This document shows, one piece after another, positions 50,885 through 63,000 of a DNA stretch of 64,000 bases. A program made the position numbers and the translations under genes. Position 1 is the first letter of the stretch; every line of letters starts with the position of its first letter. This DNA comes from Aquila chrysaetos chrysaetos (Eukaryota > Chordata > Aves > Accipitriformes > Accipitridae): contig NC_044029.1 of NCBI RefSeq assembly GCF_900496995.4, positions 4,960,001-5,024,000 of the forward strand. The letters are read 5' to 3'. Below the pieces are notes generated by a model. That model was given only the letters and a program-made list of their open reading frames with translations, was not told the DNA's origin and did not search any database.

Positions 50885-51007
50885 GTTGGAAATGTATTTT
50901 ACTTGCACTTGGTTCTTTGTTTCAAATTGCTAAGTGCTCCACTGTCTCAAGCAACCAAATTTACAGTTCTTTCTCCCCCATCTCCTTTTTTTTTTTTCCT
51001 CCCCCAG
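50885..51007 (+). other. EEA1: EEA1 intron 4 (123 nt, frame-neutral)
   Basis: This short intron ends in a T- and C-rich tract and CCCCCAG. Its length is a multiple of three and it has no stop codon in the EEA1 frame, so a retained copy would add 41 mostly hydrophobic residues rather than truncate the protein. Confidence 0.9.
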
Positions 51008-51073
51008 GAGGAGAGGTGGTATTCAGAAGAGCTGAAGAAAGAACTAGAGAAATTGCAGGGGCAGCGGCAGCAA
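51008..51073 (+). CDS. EEA1: EEA1 exon 5: coiled coil
   Basis: Twenty-two codons, phase 0 at both ends: EERWYSEELKKELEKLQGQR then QQ. It matches the mammalian segment in length and in the WYSEELKKELEK core. It is highly charged with heptad leucines, continuing the dimeric rod. The acceptor is CCCCCAG; the donor is CAA|GTAATT. Confidence 0.96.
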
Positions 51074-51911
51074 GTAATTGCTTTAAAATACTTGAAGCAG
51101 GTTTATCATCAGCATTGACATTGAAGATTAATACCTTTTTTGTAAGGCACGTGGCCTGATTTAGTTAGTTCCATAATTTGAATATTGACGTGTTCTTGAA
51201 AACAAAGCTAGCTGTCTCTCCACAATGCAACTGCATACATAAATCTGAAGAACAAAGTCAGAACAGATAATGATTCTTCTATACTACTCCGTACAAGTTC
51301 AGTTCAGACTTTTGCTTCTGTTGGGCTTATTCAGAACTCAGTTTATTAAAGAAAATAAATTGAATGTGGTGTTTCATCTGTTATGAGAAAGGGTGATGGG
51401 GTCTTTCTTGTAAGAACTTTTGGAGAACAGTAGTGTGATTTCACAGATGTCCAGATGAACTGAACAAACAAGGCAAGGCAAATTGTGGTGTGCTGTGCCG
51501 TAAGGAAGCTCTCGCTTCTTTTATTACTGTGAGCTACTTAAATACTAGATTGTCACAAACCTCAGAAATTGCTTTCTGACAGAATGCCTTCTCAGAATGT
51601 ATTTAATGATGTCTGTAACCTCTGTCTTTAGGGCAGATTTCAATATTGAGGAAAGGGAAGGGAGGGGATTGTTACTGGAGTCTTGCAAGTCTGGAAGCCT
51701 GATAGTGTAGTGATACATGAAATGGAAAATCATCTTGGCCTTTTCCAGTTTTCCAGATGTAACTGTTTGAAGTCTGGTATTTTTATACCGCTGTGCAGTA
51801 TTTAAGCACAGAAGTCTTTATTTCCCTGTCTTTTCCAAAAATGGGGTGAGCTTTGGAAGTAGTAGTTTTTATTCCTACTGTCTAATGATGTGTTTATTCT
51901 GTTTTCTTAAG
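51074..51911 (+). other. EEA1: EEA1 intron 5 (838 nt)
   Basis: AT-rich intronic sequence with no recognisable element. It ends in a GTTTTCTTAAG acceptor. Confidence 0.85.
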
Positions 51912-51951
51912 GATTCTAAGTCTGATGGATTGACAACGGCTACATCTGCAG
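51912..51951 (+). CDS. EEA1: EEA1 exon 6: short linker in the coiled coil
   Basis: Thirteen codons plus one base read DSKSDGLTTATSA, corresponding to the poorly conserved EAKPDGLVTDSSA-like linker of mammals. The Asp-Gly-Leu core and exact length match. It interrupts the heptads and is probably a flexible hinge. Donor GCAG|GTGGCT leaves phase 1. At 40 bases it is easily missed by gene finders. Confidence 0.88.
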
Positions 51952-52845
51952 GTGGCTAACATTTTATTATATTAATTTCTGCACTGTTCTGGAATTTCTG
52001 GTTGTTTTTTTTTTTTTTTCACTGTAGCTTTTAGGTTTAGGAAAAAGCACTTTTGGTAAATTTAAGAGCTGGAAAGCTGGAATGGTGCAATTACTGGACA
52101 AAAAGTTCATTGTAAGTGCTTAAGATAGATAGCTCTTGATAGCTGTAGTCTGGAGAAATGTTCCAGAGGCTCGGTGTCTGTAATGTCTAGAAGTGAGACA
52201 GGAGTTCTCCTGACTCTGAAAGCAGTTCTCATGAGTAGTTTTGAACATGGTTTTAATTATTTCATATATTCAAGCGTTCAATACAAGTCTTTTGCTGAGA
52301 AAGACAGTGATAGTTGATACTTAAACTCTAGCATTTGTCAGGGCTGGTTTTATTTAGTGTTTTTCTGTACTGATTGCTAGCAAAGAAAACCATGAATTTT
52401 GGGGGTTTTTTTGGTTTGTTTTGTTTTGTTTTGTTTTGTTTTGTTTTGCAGACCAATAATTTTTGCTCTTTGTTTTTCTCCATGAGGCACTCATGGAATA
52501 AAATTTTCCTTATGTACGCATAAAGTATCGACTGATGATGATTAAAGAGCTTTTAATTGCAGTTCGGGGCTCAGAATTCAGCAGCATGTTGCAGTGATCT
52601 CAAGAGCTATTTGTGACCAGTGAAAACCAATATGTACCTAATCCTGCAGAGTACTCGACTAGTGACAGGTTCCAGCATCATGCTTGTAGATATTTAACTT
52701 CAATAAAGTTGTTCACTTTGCTAAGCTAATTGAGTGTTAGGTGAATTTGGATTATTTATTTCCCTGCTCTGGTTCAGTACGGGTGTGAGTAACTGTGTTG
52801 TCCTAGCTCTTCCAGAAAATAATACTATTCTTTTTATGGAAATAG
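51952..52845 (+). other. EEA1: EEA1 intron 6 (894 nt to the preferred acceptor)
   Basis: It contains a T run near 52,005 and a (TTTTG)n repeat at about 52,410-52,449. The 3' end has three AG acceptors in succession (exons starting at 52,807, 52,816 or 52,846), all in the same frame. Confidence 0.75.
52410..52449. repeat. (TTTTG)n pentanucleotide microsatellite
   Basis: About seven TTTTG units end directly in CAG (AG at 52,450-52,451). This makes a perfect-looking but apparently unused pyrimidine tract plus acceptor about 390 bases before exon 7. Confidence 0.9.
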
Positions 52846-52953
52846 AATCATTAGAACGGCAACTAGAAGAGATCCAAGTAGAAAATTTTAACATTAAGCA
52901 AATGAAAGACTTATTTGAGCAAAAAGCAGCACAACTGGCCACTGAAATTGTGG
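52846..52953 (+). CDS. EEA1: EEA1 exon 7: coiled coil (acceptor uncertain)
   Basis: Two bases complete a Glu codon with exon 6. Thirty-five codons, beginning SLERQLEEIQ and ending LATEIV, follow, and then the first base of an Asp codon. NFNIKQMKDLFEQKAAQLAT is essentially identical to mammals. I prefer the ATAG acceptor at 52,844-52,845 because it is the first AG after a TATTCTTTTT tract and gives a protein only two residues shorter than mammals. Acceptors giving starts at 52,816 or 52,807 are also in frame and would add 10 or 13 residues (including NNTILFMEIE). The donor GG|GTAAGT is near consensus. Confidence 0.88.
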
Positions 52954-53039
52954 GTAAGTATATTAACATGAAGTCTGATTCTGTTCTCTACTTGTACAAC
53001 TTGTGCAAGTGATCATTTATTCAACTTCCTTCTTATTAG
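52954..53039 (+). other. EEA1: EEA1 intron 7 (86 nt)
   Basis: A very short intron with a consensus GTAAGT donor and a TTCCTTCTTATTAG acceptor. Reading through it meets a stop in the EEA1 frame (TGA after CTTGTGCAAG), so retention would truncate the protein. Confidence 0.95.
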
Positions 53040-53161
53040 ATCTTAAATCAAAGTATGATGAAGAAATCAGCCTTCGGGAAAGTGCAGAACAGAAAGTGAC
53101 AAACCTGACACAAGAACTGCAGAAGGAGAGAAGTACAGTGGAAGACTTAAAGACAGAGCTG
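53040..53161 (+). CDS. EEA1: EEA1 exon 8: coiled coil
   Basis: It completes the split Asp codon and adds 40 codons from LKSKYDEEISLRESAEQKVT through NLTQELQKERSTVEDLKTEL. Strong match to mammalian EEA1, including KSKYDEE, LRE-AEQKV and DLKTEL. Heptad leucines are regular. It ends in phase 0 at CTG|GTATTC. Confidence 0.96.
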
Positions 53162-54774
53162 GTATTCACGTCACACTAGTGTTTTTGTTATTTTCAAGTC
53201 AAGGGAGGGATACACTTAAATGCTTGCAAATGCAGTTTGGAGACATCTGTTTGTGGGCTGAAAAAGTTCAGAACACCATTGTTTCTGATCTGTTTCACTG
53301 ACCTACATTTTCAGTGTTTTTCCAGTGAGGAAATGTATGTTGTTTCTGACTTGTATATTAAAATTTACCCTATGTTATATTATAGTCTGCTTGTTTGATG
53401 CTCTAACCTTCAGCAATTTTGCAGAGTATTACACACATAGATGTGCTGTGCAGACCTGTACTTGGAGCAGGCCATTGCTGACTTCCACAGCTGTCTTTAG
53501 GTCACCCTTTTTCCATGAGATGTCATGCTCTGACTGTCCCTGGACAGCTGCATTCATAAGAAGCGCTCAGAGAGGTATTTTGTGACATGGTGGCTGAAAG
53601 GCTGGCAGCTGTCACCACCGTGTCTATGTTAATGTTGTCCCTCTTGCGCTTGGCTGATAATACCAATGTGCGTGTATTCCAGGATTTTTGGCTCCTGGTG
53701 ACTTTTATATACAGCCATGGCTCCAGGGAGCAAGCCCAGTGACTCAGCAGTCGTGCTGCTTCTAAGGAGTAGTGAAGGGGACTTCCTAGTTTCTCCCACT
53801 CAGCCACTGCTTAGCCTGGAGGAAAGTAGGACTCGTTTATCCCTCTTCTTCCTTGTAGTCGGCTGCCCTGAAGGGCTCATGAGTCCCTCTGGCCATGCCC
53901 AGCCATTGGACCTTTCTATTCCTCTCTGTTTAGTTGTTTGTCTTCCTTTCTCCTTCTGCATTCTTACCTTTTCCTGTACCTTTTCTCTTCTAGATGCCAG
54001 CACTCCTTTTCTCTGCTTTGTTTGGTGCCCACTATTGCCTTCCCTCTCTTTTCCCTTTATAGCTTTACATTTTGAGGGATGTTATGGTGCTTTAGATGTA
54101 ATTACCAACAGATTTACCTATGGGTCTGCTATGAGGCATGTATGACAGTACCTTCAAGACATTTCCTTCAGCTGCCCTTTTTTTGTCTGTTCTTGTGGTT
54201 TTCCAAAATAGTTCTTGAAGACAGAGGCAGTATCATTATAAAAGTCTATGTAGCACTGGATTGTTATGTGTCTCAGCCCTGAGATGGGCTTGTGAGTATT
54301 ACAGCAGCAAAGCATATATGGTAATCCGTTCTGTAGAGTAGAGGAGTCAATACAGCCTACTTCTCAGAGTATTGTGACTTCAGATAAATTTCTTGCATGG
54401 ATTCCCTGTCACTTCAGTGTTTTGTCCCAGGGAAGCTTTCCCTCCTGTACCTAGCCATCTACACACATAAAAATTACAGAAATTTAATCTTTGGGACCTT
54501 TTCCCGTTTGTGAGATTTGGTTGAAATCAATCAACAAGTTCAAAGTTTAGCAGGCAAGAACTGACAACCAGCCATTAAATCCTGTTTCCTTTGGGAATGA
54601 TAATTACTTTTCTTTTTCTTTCTTTTTTTTTTTTTTTTTTTGTGCACAGCTATAATACTGTATATGTCACCTTGTCTATAAATAAACGATTTGTAAGATT
54701 TTTAGAGATGACATTGGCACTGGAAGCATGTCTGCCAACAGTGTGTTGCTCACTGCTACTCTTCTACTTTCCAG
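53162..54774 (+). other. EEA1: EEA1 intron 8 (1.6 kb)
   Basis: It contains a GC-richer section (about 53,440-54,010) with an imperfect palindrome around 53,868-53,894, and a T run at about 54,624-54,641. The open frames on both strands around 53,520-54,145 show no recognised domain. It ends CTTCTACTTTCCAG. Confidence 0.8.
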
Positions 54775-54930
54775 CTACAAAGGCCTGGTGTGGAAGATGT
54801 GGCTGTCTTGAAAAAGGAGCTGGTCCAAGTTCAGACACTGATGGACAAAATGACGCTGGAACGTGAGAGAGAATCTGAAAAGCTGAAAGATGAGTGCAAG
54901 CACTTGCAGGCAGAGCAGGCTAACTCGGAG
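54775..54930 (+). CDS. EEA1: EEA1 exon 9: coiled coil
   Basis: Fifty-two codons, phase 0 at both ends, start LQRPGVEDVAVLKKELVQVQ and end KHLQAEQANSE. The VAVLKKELVQVQTLMD and MTLERERESEKLKDEC stretches are nearly identical to mammals; the last ten residues diverge as they do among mammals. Acceptor TTTCCAG is strong; the donor is GAG|GTAATA. Confidence 0.97.
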
Positions 54931-57900
54931 GTAATAATCATACCTAAAGATGTGTGTGCTAGCTTTGCCATGATTTTCATATGAAAATGGAAAATACTAA
55001 TTCATCATGATGAAAAAGCCTCTTTCTTAACTGAATCTTGTAATTTATCTGATAGACATGTTTCTTCATTCCAGTAAATTGCATGATTCTGTCAATATCT
55101 ACCCTCCAAAAGCCCTCATGCTTTTTGTTGCAAAGCCTTTTCTTGGCATAAAAAGTTATTACAAGAGCCCAATAGCAGAGGAAAAAACCTTCTGACAGAG
55201 CTGTGCTCTTTCTACTGGGAGAGAGAAATAGAGCAATACCTGTGTGATTCAAAGACTTACTTCTCTTATTGAGCTACGTGCAGCTAAAAACAGTTGTTAC
55301 TGAAAATAATGGTTTTGGTTAATGTTTGAGTTGAGGTGCCTGAAAATGGATGCTAGTGTGTTAAAATACATAAAAAATTATTAATACAAGGTTGATAATA
55401 ATTTCAGTATTCTCATAGGACGTATATAATTCTTGAACTTACAAAAAATTTAAAAATCTCAAAGGATATTGTAAACTGGTTTTCATTTTTGTTTTTTCTA
55501 GTTCTTACTGTCAAATGGGAGGCCTTTTTACACCTGTTATTTATTGTAGGAATATTTTGTGTGTAAGGTACAAATCTGTTCTGCACACATACCCCCCTGC
55601 CCCGCAATCCACTGCATAATGGCCTCCAAGTGTTGCCTGTTGCTGACTAGAGCAGAAAGTGAGTGACTGCCAGGCCTCACCATGTCCGAAGGTCAAGATG
55701 TCAGGATGTCACCTGTAATCTGTTTCCAGGCAACACCACCTTAGTTTTCCTCTCTTTGTTGCTGCAGTCTAAAGTATGAAAGAAAATCTATTGTTCTCAT
55801 GTTAGTTGAGGTTTTTGTTATTTTATTTTACATTTTTTCTCCATATTTTCCTGGATTTGAACTTCTAAAATTCATCTCATTTAAAAGGGACCTCACTGTC
55901 TACTTGATTTGCAGAATATGCTGGTTTCTTCAGAAGTACTTTGTGAAGGCTTGCCCTGCTTTGGCTGAGTCAGTGGAAGAAGCTTTAAATTGCTGATGGG
56001 AGATTTGAAAACGTTTGTCCATTTTTGCTGTTCTTGCTTATAGAATTGATGATAACTCTGTATTTAAGGAAGCAAAGCTAACTGCCTCTCCCATAGCAAA
56101 TATTCAGTTTTCTTGGTTTTGGTTCCTCTGCTTTTCTACCAGTAACACTTCCGCTTCCGTACAAGATGGAGAAAAAGGGATGCAACAGCTCTGACTTGGA
56201 TCTTTAAGAGGAAACTTTACTCCTCAAACTGTCTCAGATCACTCCTGGCTAAAACCTGTTTGATGTTGTTTACCGTGACAGTGAGGGAAATGTCTGACAA
56301 AGATAATGGCAAGAAATCCTGATAAAAATACAGTATCACCAAAAAGACTTTTGTCCAACATATAATTTATTCTACTGAGGAGTTGGTAAATCCATACCTG
56401 CAGAAGAATTCTCTTGCTGCGTGTTGTTGCACCTCACTGATGTGTTGGTTGGTATAGTTTTACTAATGGATGACTTCACAGTGTAACAGTCTTCACCGAA
56501 GACTGTCAGCTGTGTTTGAGACCTTTTAATTTTGCTCTCCCCCTTTTCCATTTTGCCCTGCCAATGCAGCAATGCCAGCCAAATTTGTCAATGCAGAGCT
56601 GTGGTCCCTAGTGAAGTGGGGTCCTTGCAGAATTCACCAGCTTACGTGAGGAAATGCCTAGGGTTTCTGTAGGACTTCTAGTATCCTCTGTCCTGTTGTG
56701 AAGGATTTCTGACATCTTTTTATTATGGGGTTTCATGTGCCCTAGAATTCAGAACCGCAGTTTTAACTTTCTGTTTCTTCATTTGCACTGCAGAGCTTTA
56801 GAGAAGTGCTGCCTGGCATTATTCTAAACTCCTTAGGGCTTTCCCTCCTGCGCCCCTCACAACAGATATGTTGAGCTCCAGGAATTGTACAAGGGTACAG
56901 TATTGTACTAAACATGAATCTACCATTGTTTTCAAGTTAAAATTATGTATGCCAAGAGCTTCATCAGACATGAAAAAAGGAATATCACAGTTGGAGTTAT
57001 GAATATAATGTGGTTATGTGGCCATGTAAGTTGCTGCATGATTGTAATTTGGTTTTAACTGTGAGATCCCACAACTATGCTGCAGAATTTAAATTTCACT
57101 TCAAAATACTGTCTCTGTAGTCTTTTGTGGTTTTGGATATTTAGTTTTCATGTGAAGATAAAATGACATAGTGACATGGGTGTAACAAAAATCTTTCATC
57201 TTAAAACATCCTCACAGAAGCATGAATTGGTCCTGTTCCCCCAAATTAGGTATGTTTAAGTTTTGACATAACTAGCCATTTTAAAATGTAGCTTTAAAGT
57301 GCAGCCTTTAACAGGAAAAAAGACAAGTGAAGAAGGTTTTTTCAGTACTCCTGGAAGTAACGACAGATTGGGGAGAAGGCTGCATGATCCCCTAGCTGTT
57401 ACGATGTGTTCACATAAGAAGTCTTAGATGTATAGAAGGATTATAAACTATATTGCAGCAATTATAATAATATCAGATGTCTGTGTAGTATCATCAGTAT
57501 GTAGGCTGAACCAGAGAAGACTGAGTTGCTGCGTGGCAGAACATGGTAAGCAGTGGCAGTCTGGTTCTTCTCAGAAGTGTTACTGTCTTCTCTGCTTAAT
57601 TCCAACATATGGCAAGAATAGCCCAGGATGTGTTCAAAATAAAAGGTTTTCTGTTGATGTAAAGTGACACATCAGACATTTAAAAAAAATAAAAATTACT
57701 CAAAGTCATAGTGGTGAAAACTTTTCTACTTTTCTTAAAAATAATGCAATTGTGAAAAGTGTTAGCCATAAGAAAACAAGAAATGGAAGTCCTTCATTGG
57801 CAGAATGGGTACAGTTCTGGCCATAAAAGTTTGGCCATGTTTCATCTCAGCTTTGCTCTTTAAGACCACCTCAAGGGCTGAAAGCGTAAAGTGGTTCTTA

Positions 57901-59935
57901 CGCCATCCTTGGCTATTTTGCCAAGCTGGCTGAGGATACATACGTTAATATTGGTTCCCAAAGTGAGCTGTCTTTAAAATGTTAAATTCATGGTGTAGGT
58001 GAAGAGAATAACAAAGATCACCTTAACCCTATATGAGCATCTTCAAATGCTGCCGGAGAAGGATGTGAAGAATAGTATAGCGCTACAATTGTCACCTAAA
58101 TGTATTCATTGCTGTCCTTTTTTGTTTGTTTGTTTGGTTTGGTTTTTTTTGTTGGGTGTTTATGTCTTATGTCAGAATTGTGCCTGAAGCTGGTGTGGAG
58201 AGATCTCAGATGAATGCTCATTCTGAGCTACTCCTTCCATGTTTAGTTTTTCACTATAGTGACTCCTGCATAGTAAACACATTATGAAAACAGCTGCACT
58301 GCTGTGGAGCTAGGCGTTTCTATGAAGCTCTGCAGATTGGGATTTGTTTCAGTGTCTGATAGATCTTCATAAAATACAGGGCCTAGGCTTGACTGTTAAC
58401 TTGAGTGCCCACAGAATTAAACAAGATGAGTAGATTAAATTATGTGTAAATTTAATAAAGCCAGGACTGTTTTTTTTCCCACTAAGCAAAGGCATTAAAA
58501 ACACCGGAGTACTTCAAAAAAAATTTGAGGAAGTGTGTCTACTAACAACTTTTGTGACTGCTTATTTCCATCTTTCATCCATCCATTTTATTTTTTCTGC
58601 TTTCTAATGGAGACACTTAAATTTGAGGTAATTTTTTTTGAAAGCTTTTTATTCTTATAGTAGATTTCTGTTGTATCAAGATAATTTCAAGAGGTTAAAC
58701 AGATACATTCCTGTTTGCTTATTGGTTCATTAATCATGCAGACACATCAGCCAGACAATATCAGGAATGAATATTCATCCATGATGTATTTTCATGTTAA
58801 GAATGAAATGTAGGATGGGCTTATTGAATTGTGAATGAGAGAAATGTATCTTTATGCATATAAATTACGATTCTAGTTTGAAAGGCTGCAGTGGTGTCCT
58901 TAGCAAGCTTTTGCACTTTTTCTGCATTATATTCTCTCAGTAGTGAAATATTCATACACCGTTTTCTGAGAACATCCTGGAATGTCTGTCTGCCAAAGAG
59001 AGATCTCAGGATGTGTTTTAGCTAATAGGTCTGTAATGAAACAGTCTTGTAAAGCACAGCATTACAGAAAGTCAGAATTAATAACTATATGTAGTCATAT
59101 AATGTGTTCATATGTTCTCTTTGGTCTTCCTTTTTCTGTAGGAAGGTTGTAAATAGTATGTTTATTGTCTACTACTTCTGCTCTGCTTTAGTTCATTCTT
59201 GAATTCAGTATTTATACATTTCTGCTGAAATCTGTGGTTATGAGAACAATAGGAAAGAAAACTTCTTTAGAAAGGTCACTATTATATAGTGTATTCAAAG
59301 TGAGTGCATTCATACACGGCATGCTTTAGGGCAGCCATTGTTACCCATCTAAAGTGCTTTTCTTGTTTGCTTCCATTACTGTATTCAAATACTGTGCAGT
59401 CATTGATATGTTCTGTTTTGTACCAATCCTGTTTAATGGGGTAGTATTGTTCCCCTGATTATGCTGACCAGCAGGGCTGATGTGCCCAAAAGTCACACAC
59501 CAAGTTTGCATCGGATGCCAGACTCACTTCTAGTGCCTTTTCCACTACATTTTCCTTACCAGGGAGGCAAAGATTTTGGCCACGTAACTGCAATGACTTG
59601 GGAGGGTTTCACCTTGAGCTAGAACTGCGATAACAATAAAATCACAACAGATTATCCGTTTCATCAGTTGTGGGCTCAACCTAGCATTCTCTATTGGACT
59701 GGGGCCAATTTTTGTCTTCTGAAGTAGGACATGAATGAATCTCAGCTGGGAAATTATGCTCAGTGGTACTTCTGTAGCTGATGGTGCTCTGAGATTAGTT
59801 TGCAGGTCATTTTTTTATTCAGCTGTTTATCTGTATGCAAGATGCTTTTTATTTTGCTACCAGATATCTTGCTTTTGTTGGGTTACGCATGCAGAGCTTT
59901 GTTTTAAATGTGGATTTTTTTGTTTGTCTGTTCAG
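54931..59935 (+). other. EEA1: EEA1 intron 9 (5.0 kb)
   Basis: AT-rich intronic DNA. A 10-bp inverted repeat (gtgttgcctg near 55,632 and its complement near 55,727) and a possible MIR remnant at 59,462-59,572 are the only structures I note. It ends TTTGTCTGTTCAG. Confidence 0.85.
59462..59572 (+). mobile_element. Probable ancient MIR-type SINE remnant
   Basis: The order 'aaagtcacacaccaagtttgc', a degraded middle, and 'agtgccttttccactacattttcc' (split here for length) follows the conserved core and 3' part of MIR-like SINEs. Divergence is high, as expected for an insertion predating birds. Confidence 0.5.
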
Positions 59936-60052
59936 GCTACCATTAACCAGTTAAGAGCTGAGCTTGCCAAAGGACCTCAGGAGGTAGCTGTGTATGTTCA
60001 GGAGCTGCAAAAACTTCAAAGTTCAGTCAAAGAGCTGGAACAGAAAAACCAG
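59936..60052 (+). CDS. EEA1: EEA1 exon 10: coiled coil
   Basis: Thirty-nine codons, phase 0 at both ends, from ATINQLRAELAKGPQEVAVY to VKELEQKNQ. The AKGPQEVAVYVQELQKL block is diagnostic of EEA1. The donor CAG|GTGAGA is near consensus. It is the last EEA1 exon in the window; the next mammalian exon begins TLTEN or similar, and no such sequence is found to the right edge. Confidence 0.97.
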
Positions 60053-63000
60053 GTGAGAATGCTGTTATTTCCTATGCTTATCAGCTCACATTAAAATGGA
60101 AACACGTCACACATTGCCTTGGGAAGCACTGAAGACTGTAACAAAACACTTCTTGGTGTTGCAGAAGTTGAGAATTTCTTTGCCATTTTGCTTAACACGA
60201 GGGATATCATAATGTACAAGCAAACGCTGTATTTTAACGATCATCACTGTGTTACAACTGAAATCCTATGGGTTGTTATGATTACAGATTTCTAATTGCT
60301 GCAGTTTATGCTTACCTATTATTAAGCAGTATTGCCATCTCACACATTAAAAGAAAAAAGTACCCTTTGAAATATTACGATGTTTGCCTGAAAATCATAA
60401 TTCAGAAGACATATTGAGCTCTCTTCATTGGTTTTCCCGTTTCTTAGCTTTTAGATTGTACTCCTGTCATATTTTCTGGCCATTTATCAGTCATGCACAA
60501 TAGAAAATGGAAATAAATTCCAGAAGCTTCTCAACTTACAAATATTCCTTGAGAGCTTTCATCAAAGCGCTTTGACCTTGCTGTATTTTGTATTTGCATT
60601 AAGAAAGCATATGTTGTGGGGTAATAAATGGAGGTAAGGGAGGAAAGGAGACAAAGAGAAAGATGCATACTGCTTTTTGTTGTGTGTATATATAACACTG
60701 TATCTCAACTGTACATATTACATATATGTATTTACCTGCAACCTTGTCAATCTTGGAAAATAGGAAAGGGCAGAGACCAAACAGTGCGTATTTAATGTAA
60801 TCAGTATTGGAACCGGCGCTGTTTAATATCTTTGTCGGTGACACGGACAGTGGGATTGAGTGCACCCTCAGCAAGTTTGCCGACAACACCAAGCTGTGTG
60901 GTGGGGTCGACACGCTGGAGGGAAGGGATGCCATCCAGAGGGACCTGGACAGGCTTGAGAGGTGGGGCCTCTGCAAACCTCATGAAGTTAAGGCCAAGTG
61001 CAAGGTCCTGCACATGGGTCGGGGCAATCCCAACCACAAATACAGGCTGGGCGATGAGTGGATTGAGAGCAGCCCTGCGGAGAAGTACTTGGGGGTGTTG
61101 GTTGATGAGAAGCTCAACACAACTTGGCAACGTGCGCTCGCAGCCCAGAAAGCCAACCGTATCCTGGGCTGCATCAAAAGGAGCGTGACCAGCAGGTCGA
61201 GGGAGGGGATTCTGCCCCTCTGCTCCGCTCTGGTGAGACCCCCCCTGCAGTACTGCCTCCAGCTCTGGGGTCCCCAACATAGGAAGGACATGGACCTGTT
61301 GGATCGGGTCCAGAGGAGGGCCATGAAGATGATCAGAGGGCTGGAGCACCTCTCCTATGAAGACAGGCTGAGAGAGTTGGGGTTGTTCAGCCTGGAGAAG
61401 AGAAGGCTCTGGGGAGACCTTACAGCAGCCTTCCAGTACTTAAAGGGGGCCTACAGGAAAGCTGGAGGAAGACTTCTTACCAGGGTCTGTAGTGATAGGA
61501 TGAGGGGCAATGGTTTGAAACTGCAAGAGGGTAGATTTAAATTAGATATAAGAAGAAATTCTTTACGATACGGGTGGTGAGACACTGGAAGAGGTCGCCC
61601 AGAGAGGTTGTGGCTGCCCCATCCCTGGCAGTGTTCAAGGCCAGGCTCGATGGGGCTTTGAGCAACCTGGTCTAGTGGAAGGTGTCCCTGCCCAGGGCAG
61701 GGGGGTTGGAACTAGGTGATCTTTAAGGTCCCTTGCAACCCAAAGCGTTCTATGATGATAATCTAATATTAAAGCAGCATTTGCAAAGAATATGAGAAGG
61801 TGCAATTAAAATTCGGTAAATTAAACTTGCCTTTAGTAGCATGACTCTTGGTTTGGCTCATTCAATCAGGTGCAGAACTGAGGTGGCAAGAATTGTCATG
61901 CTGTACTTTTCCGCAGACCAGCAACACTGAATAAAGCTTCTGGCAAAATTATTGCTATACAATAGAGAGCCGTTGCCTGAATATATTGCTACCCCATTAA
62001 CAATGTGGAGTGAAACAGATCGATGCATAAGATAACCATACTTCAAGAGAGTGTCCTCTGCTGTGTCAGGTTAATGCCAAATACCACCTGAGGAATAGGA
62101 AGAAGTGGCAGCGAGCTACTTTTCCTCTTTCAGTTTCAGTGACTTAAAGCAGTTTACAGACACCTCTTTATGCAGCTTTTTGGAAAAGCGATATCCATAA
62201 GAGTGGTATGCTAGCCAAGGAATCTTGGCCCTGGAGGACTTGGACCTAGAATTGGAAAAGGTTGGACTAGCTTCCCAAATAACAGAAATTGCTCCCACTT
62301 CAAACAGTTTGCTGTCCTTGACGAAGCTGTCGGGGAAGCGGGGGGAGCCATTAATGCAGGATAGAATGTATTGCATTTTGATACGTACATCCATTTATAA
62401 TTCCATTGCAATGTGGGAAGATATTTCTGTGCATTGACGCAGAGTTTTTCAAGCTTATGTACAACCTCAAGCAAGCAAGCTGTTTCTTACATTTTCAGGA
62501 GCTATACTGAGAAGAGCAGATGACAAGTAGATAAGATCAGTTCTCTCAGACCAGCAGGAACTGCCTTTCCTTCATTTATAAAACACTGTAATTACAGGGC
62601 TTGGCTTGCCTTGCAGAGGCCAGTAATGTCCTGTAGCCCAGGAGAGACCTAGTGTGTAAAACCAGCGTATTCCCTGAAGTATAAGACTTGCTGTAATTCT
62701 AAACCCATTGCATGTGGGTTTTTTTGTTTTCTTTTAGGGAAATTATGATCCATTATCTACAGGGAAAAATGCTTAGTTTCTAACCTTCTACTGACGTAAC
62801 TATTCTGAAATTTGATCACTGACCTCAGAGTTCGTTCTTTAATGCCTGGCCACTGTCGCTACTGACGTGTATTCCAAGGAGCAGTTATAAAAGAAGGGAT
62901 CAGGGTGGTGTTCCCCCTTGTACCTTGTGAGCTTTGAAGGCTGAGGACTCTTTGTTGAGTCCTGTAACATACTCTCATTTCCTCTTTCTTTTCTGTGGAA

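Noticed and set aside
53717..54145. A 142-codon + strand frame in intron 8, with a similar peptide on the opposite strand.
   Set aside because: The shared PEGLMSPSG peptide arises because the DNA is an imperfect palindrome around CTCATGAG; no domain or splice support.
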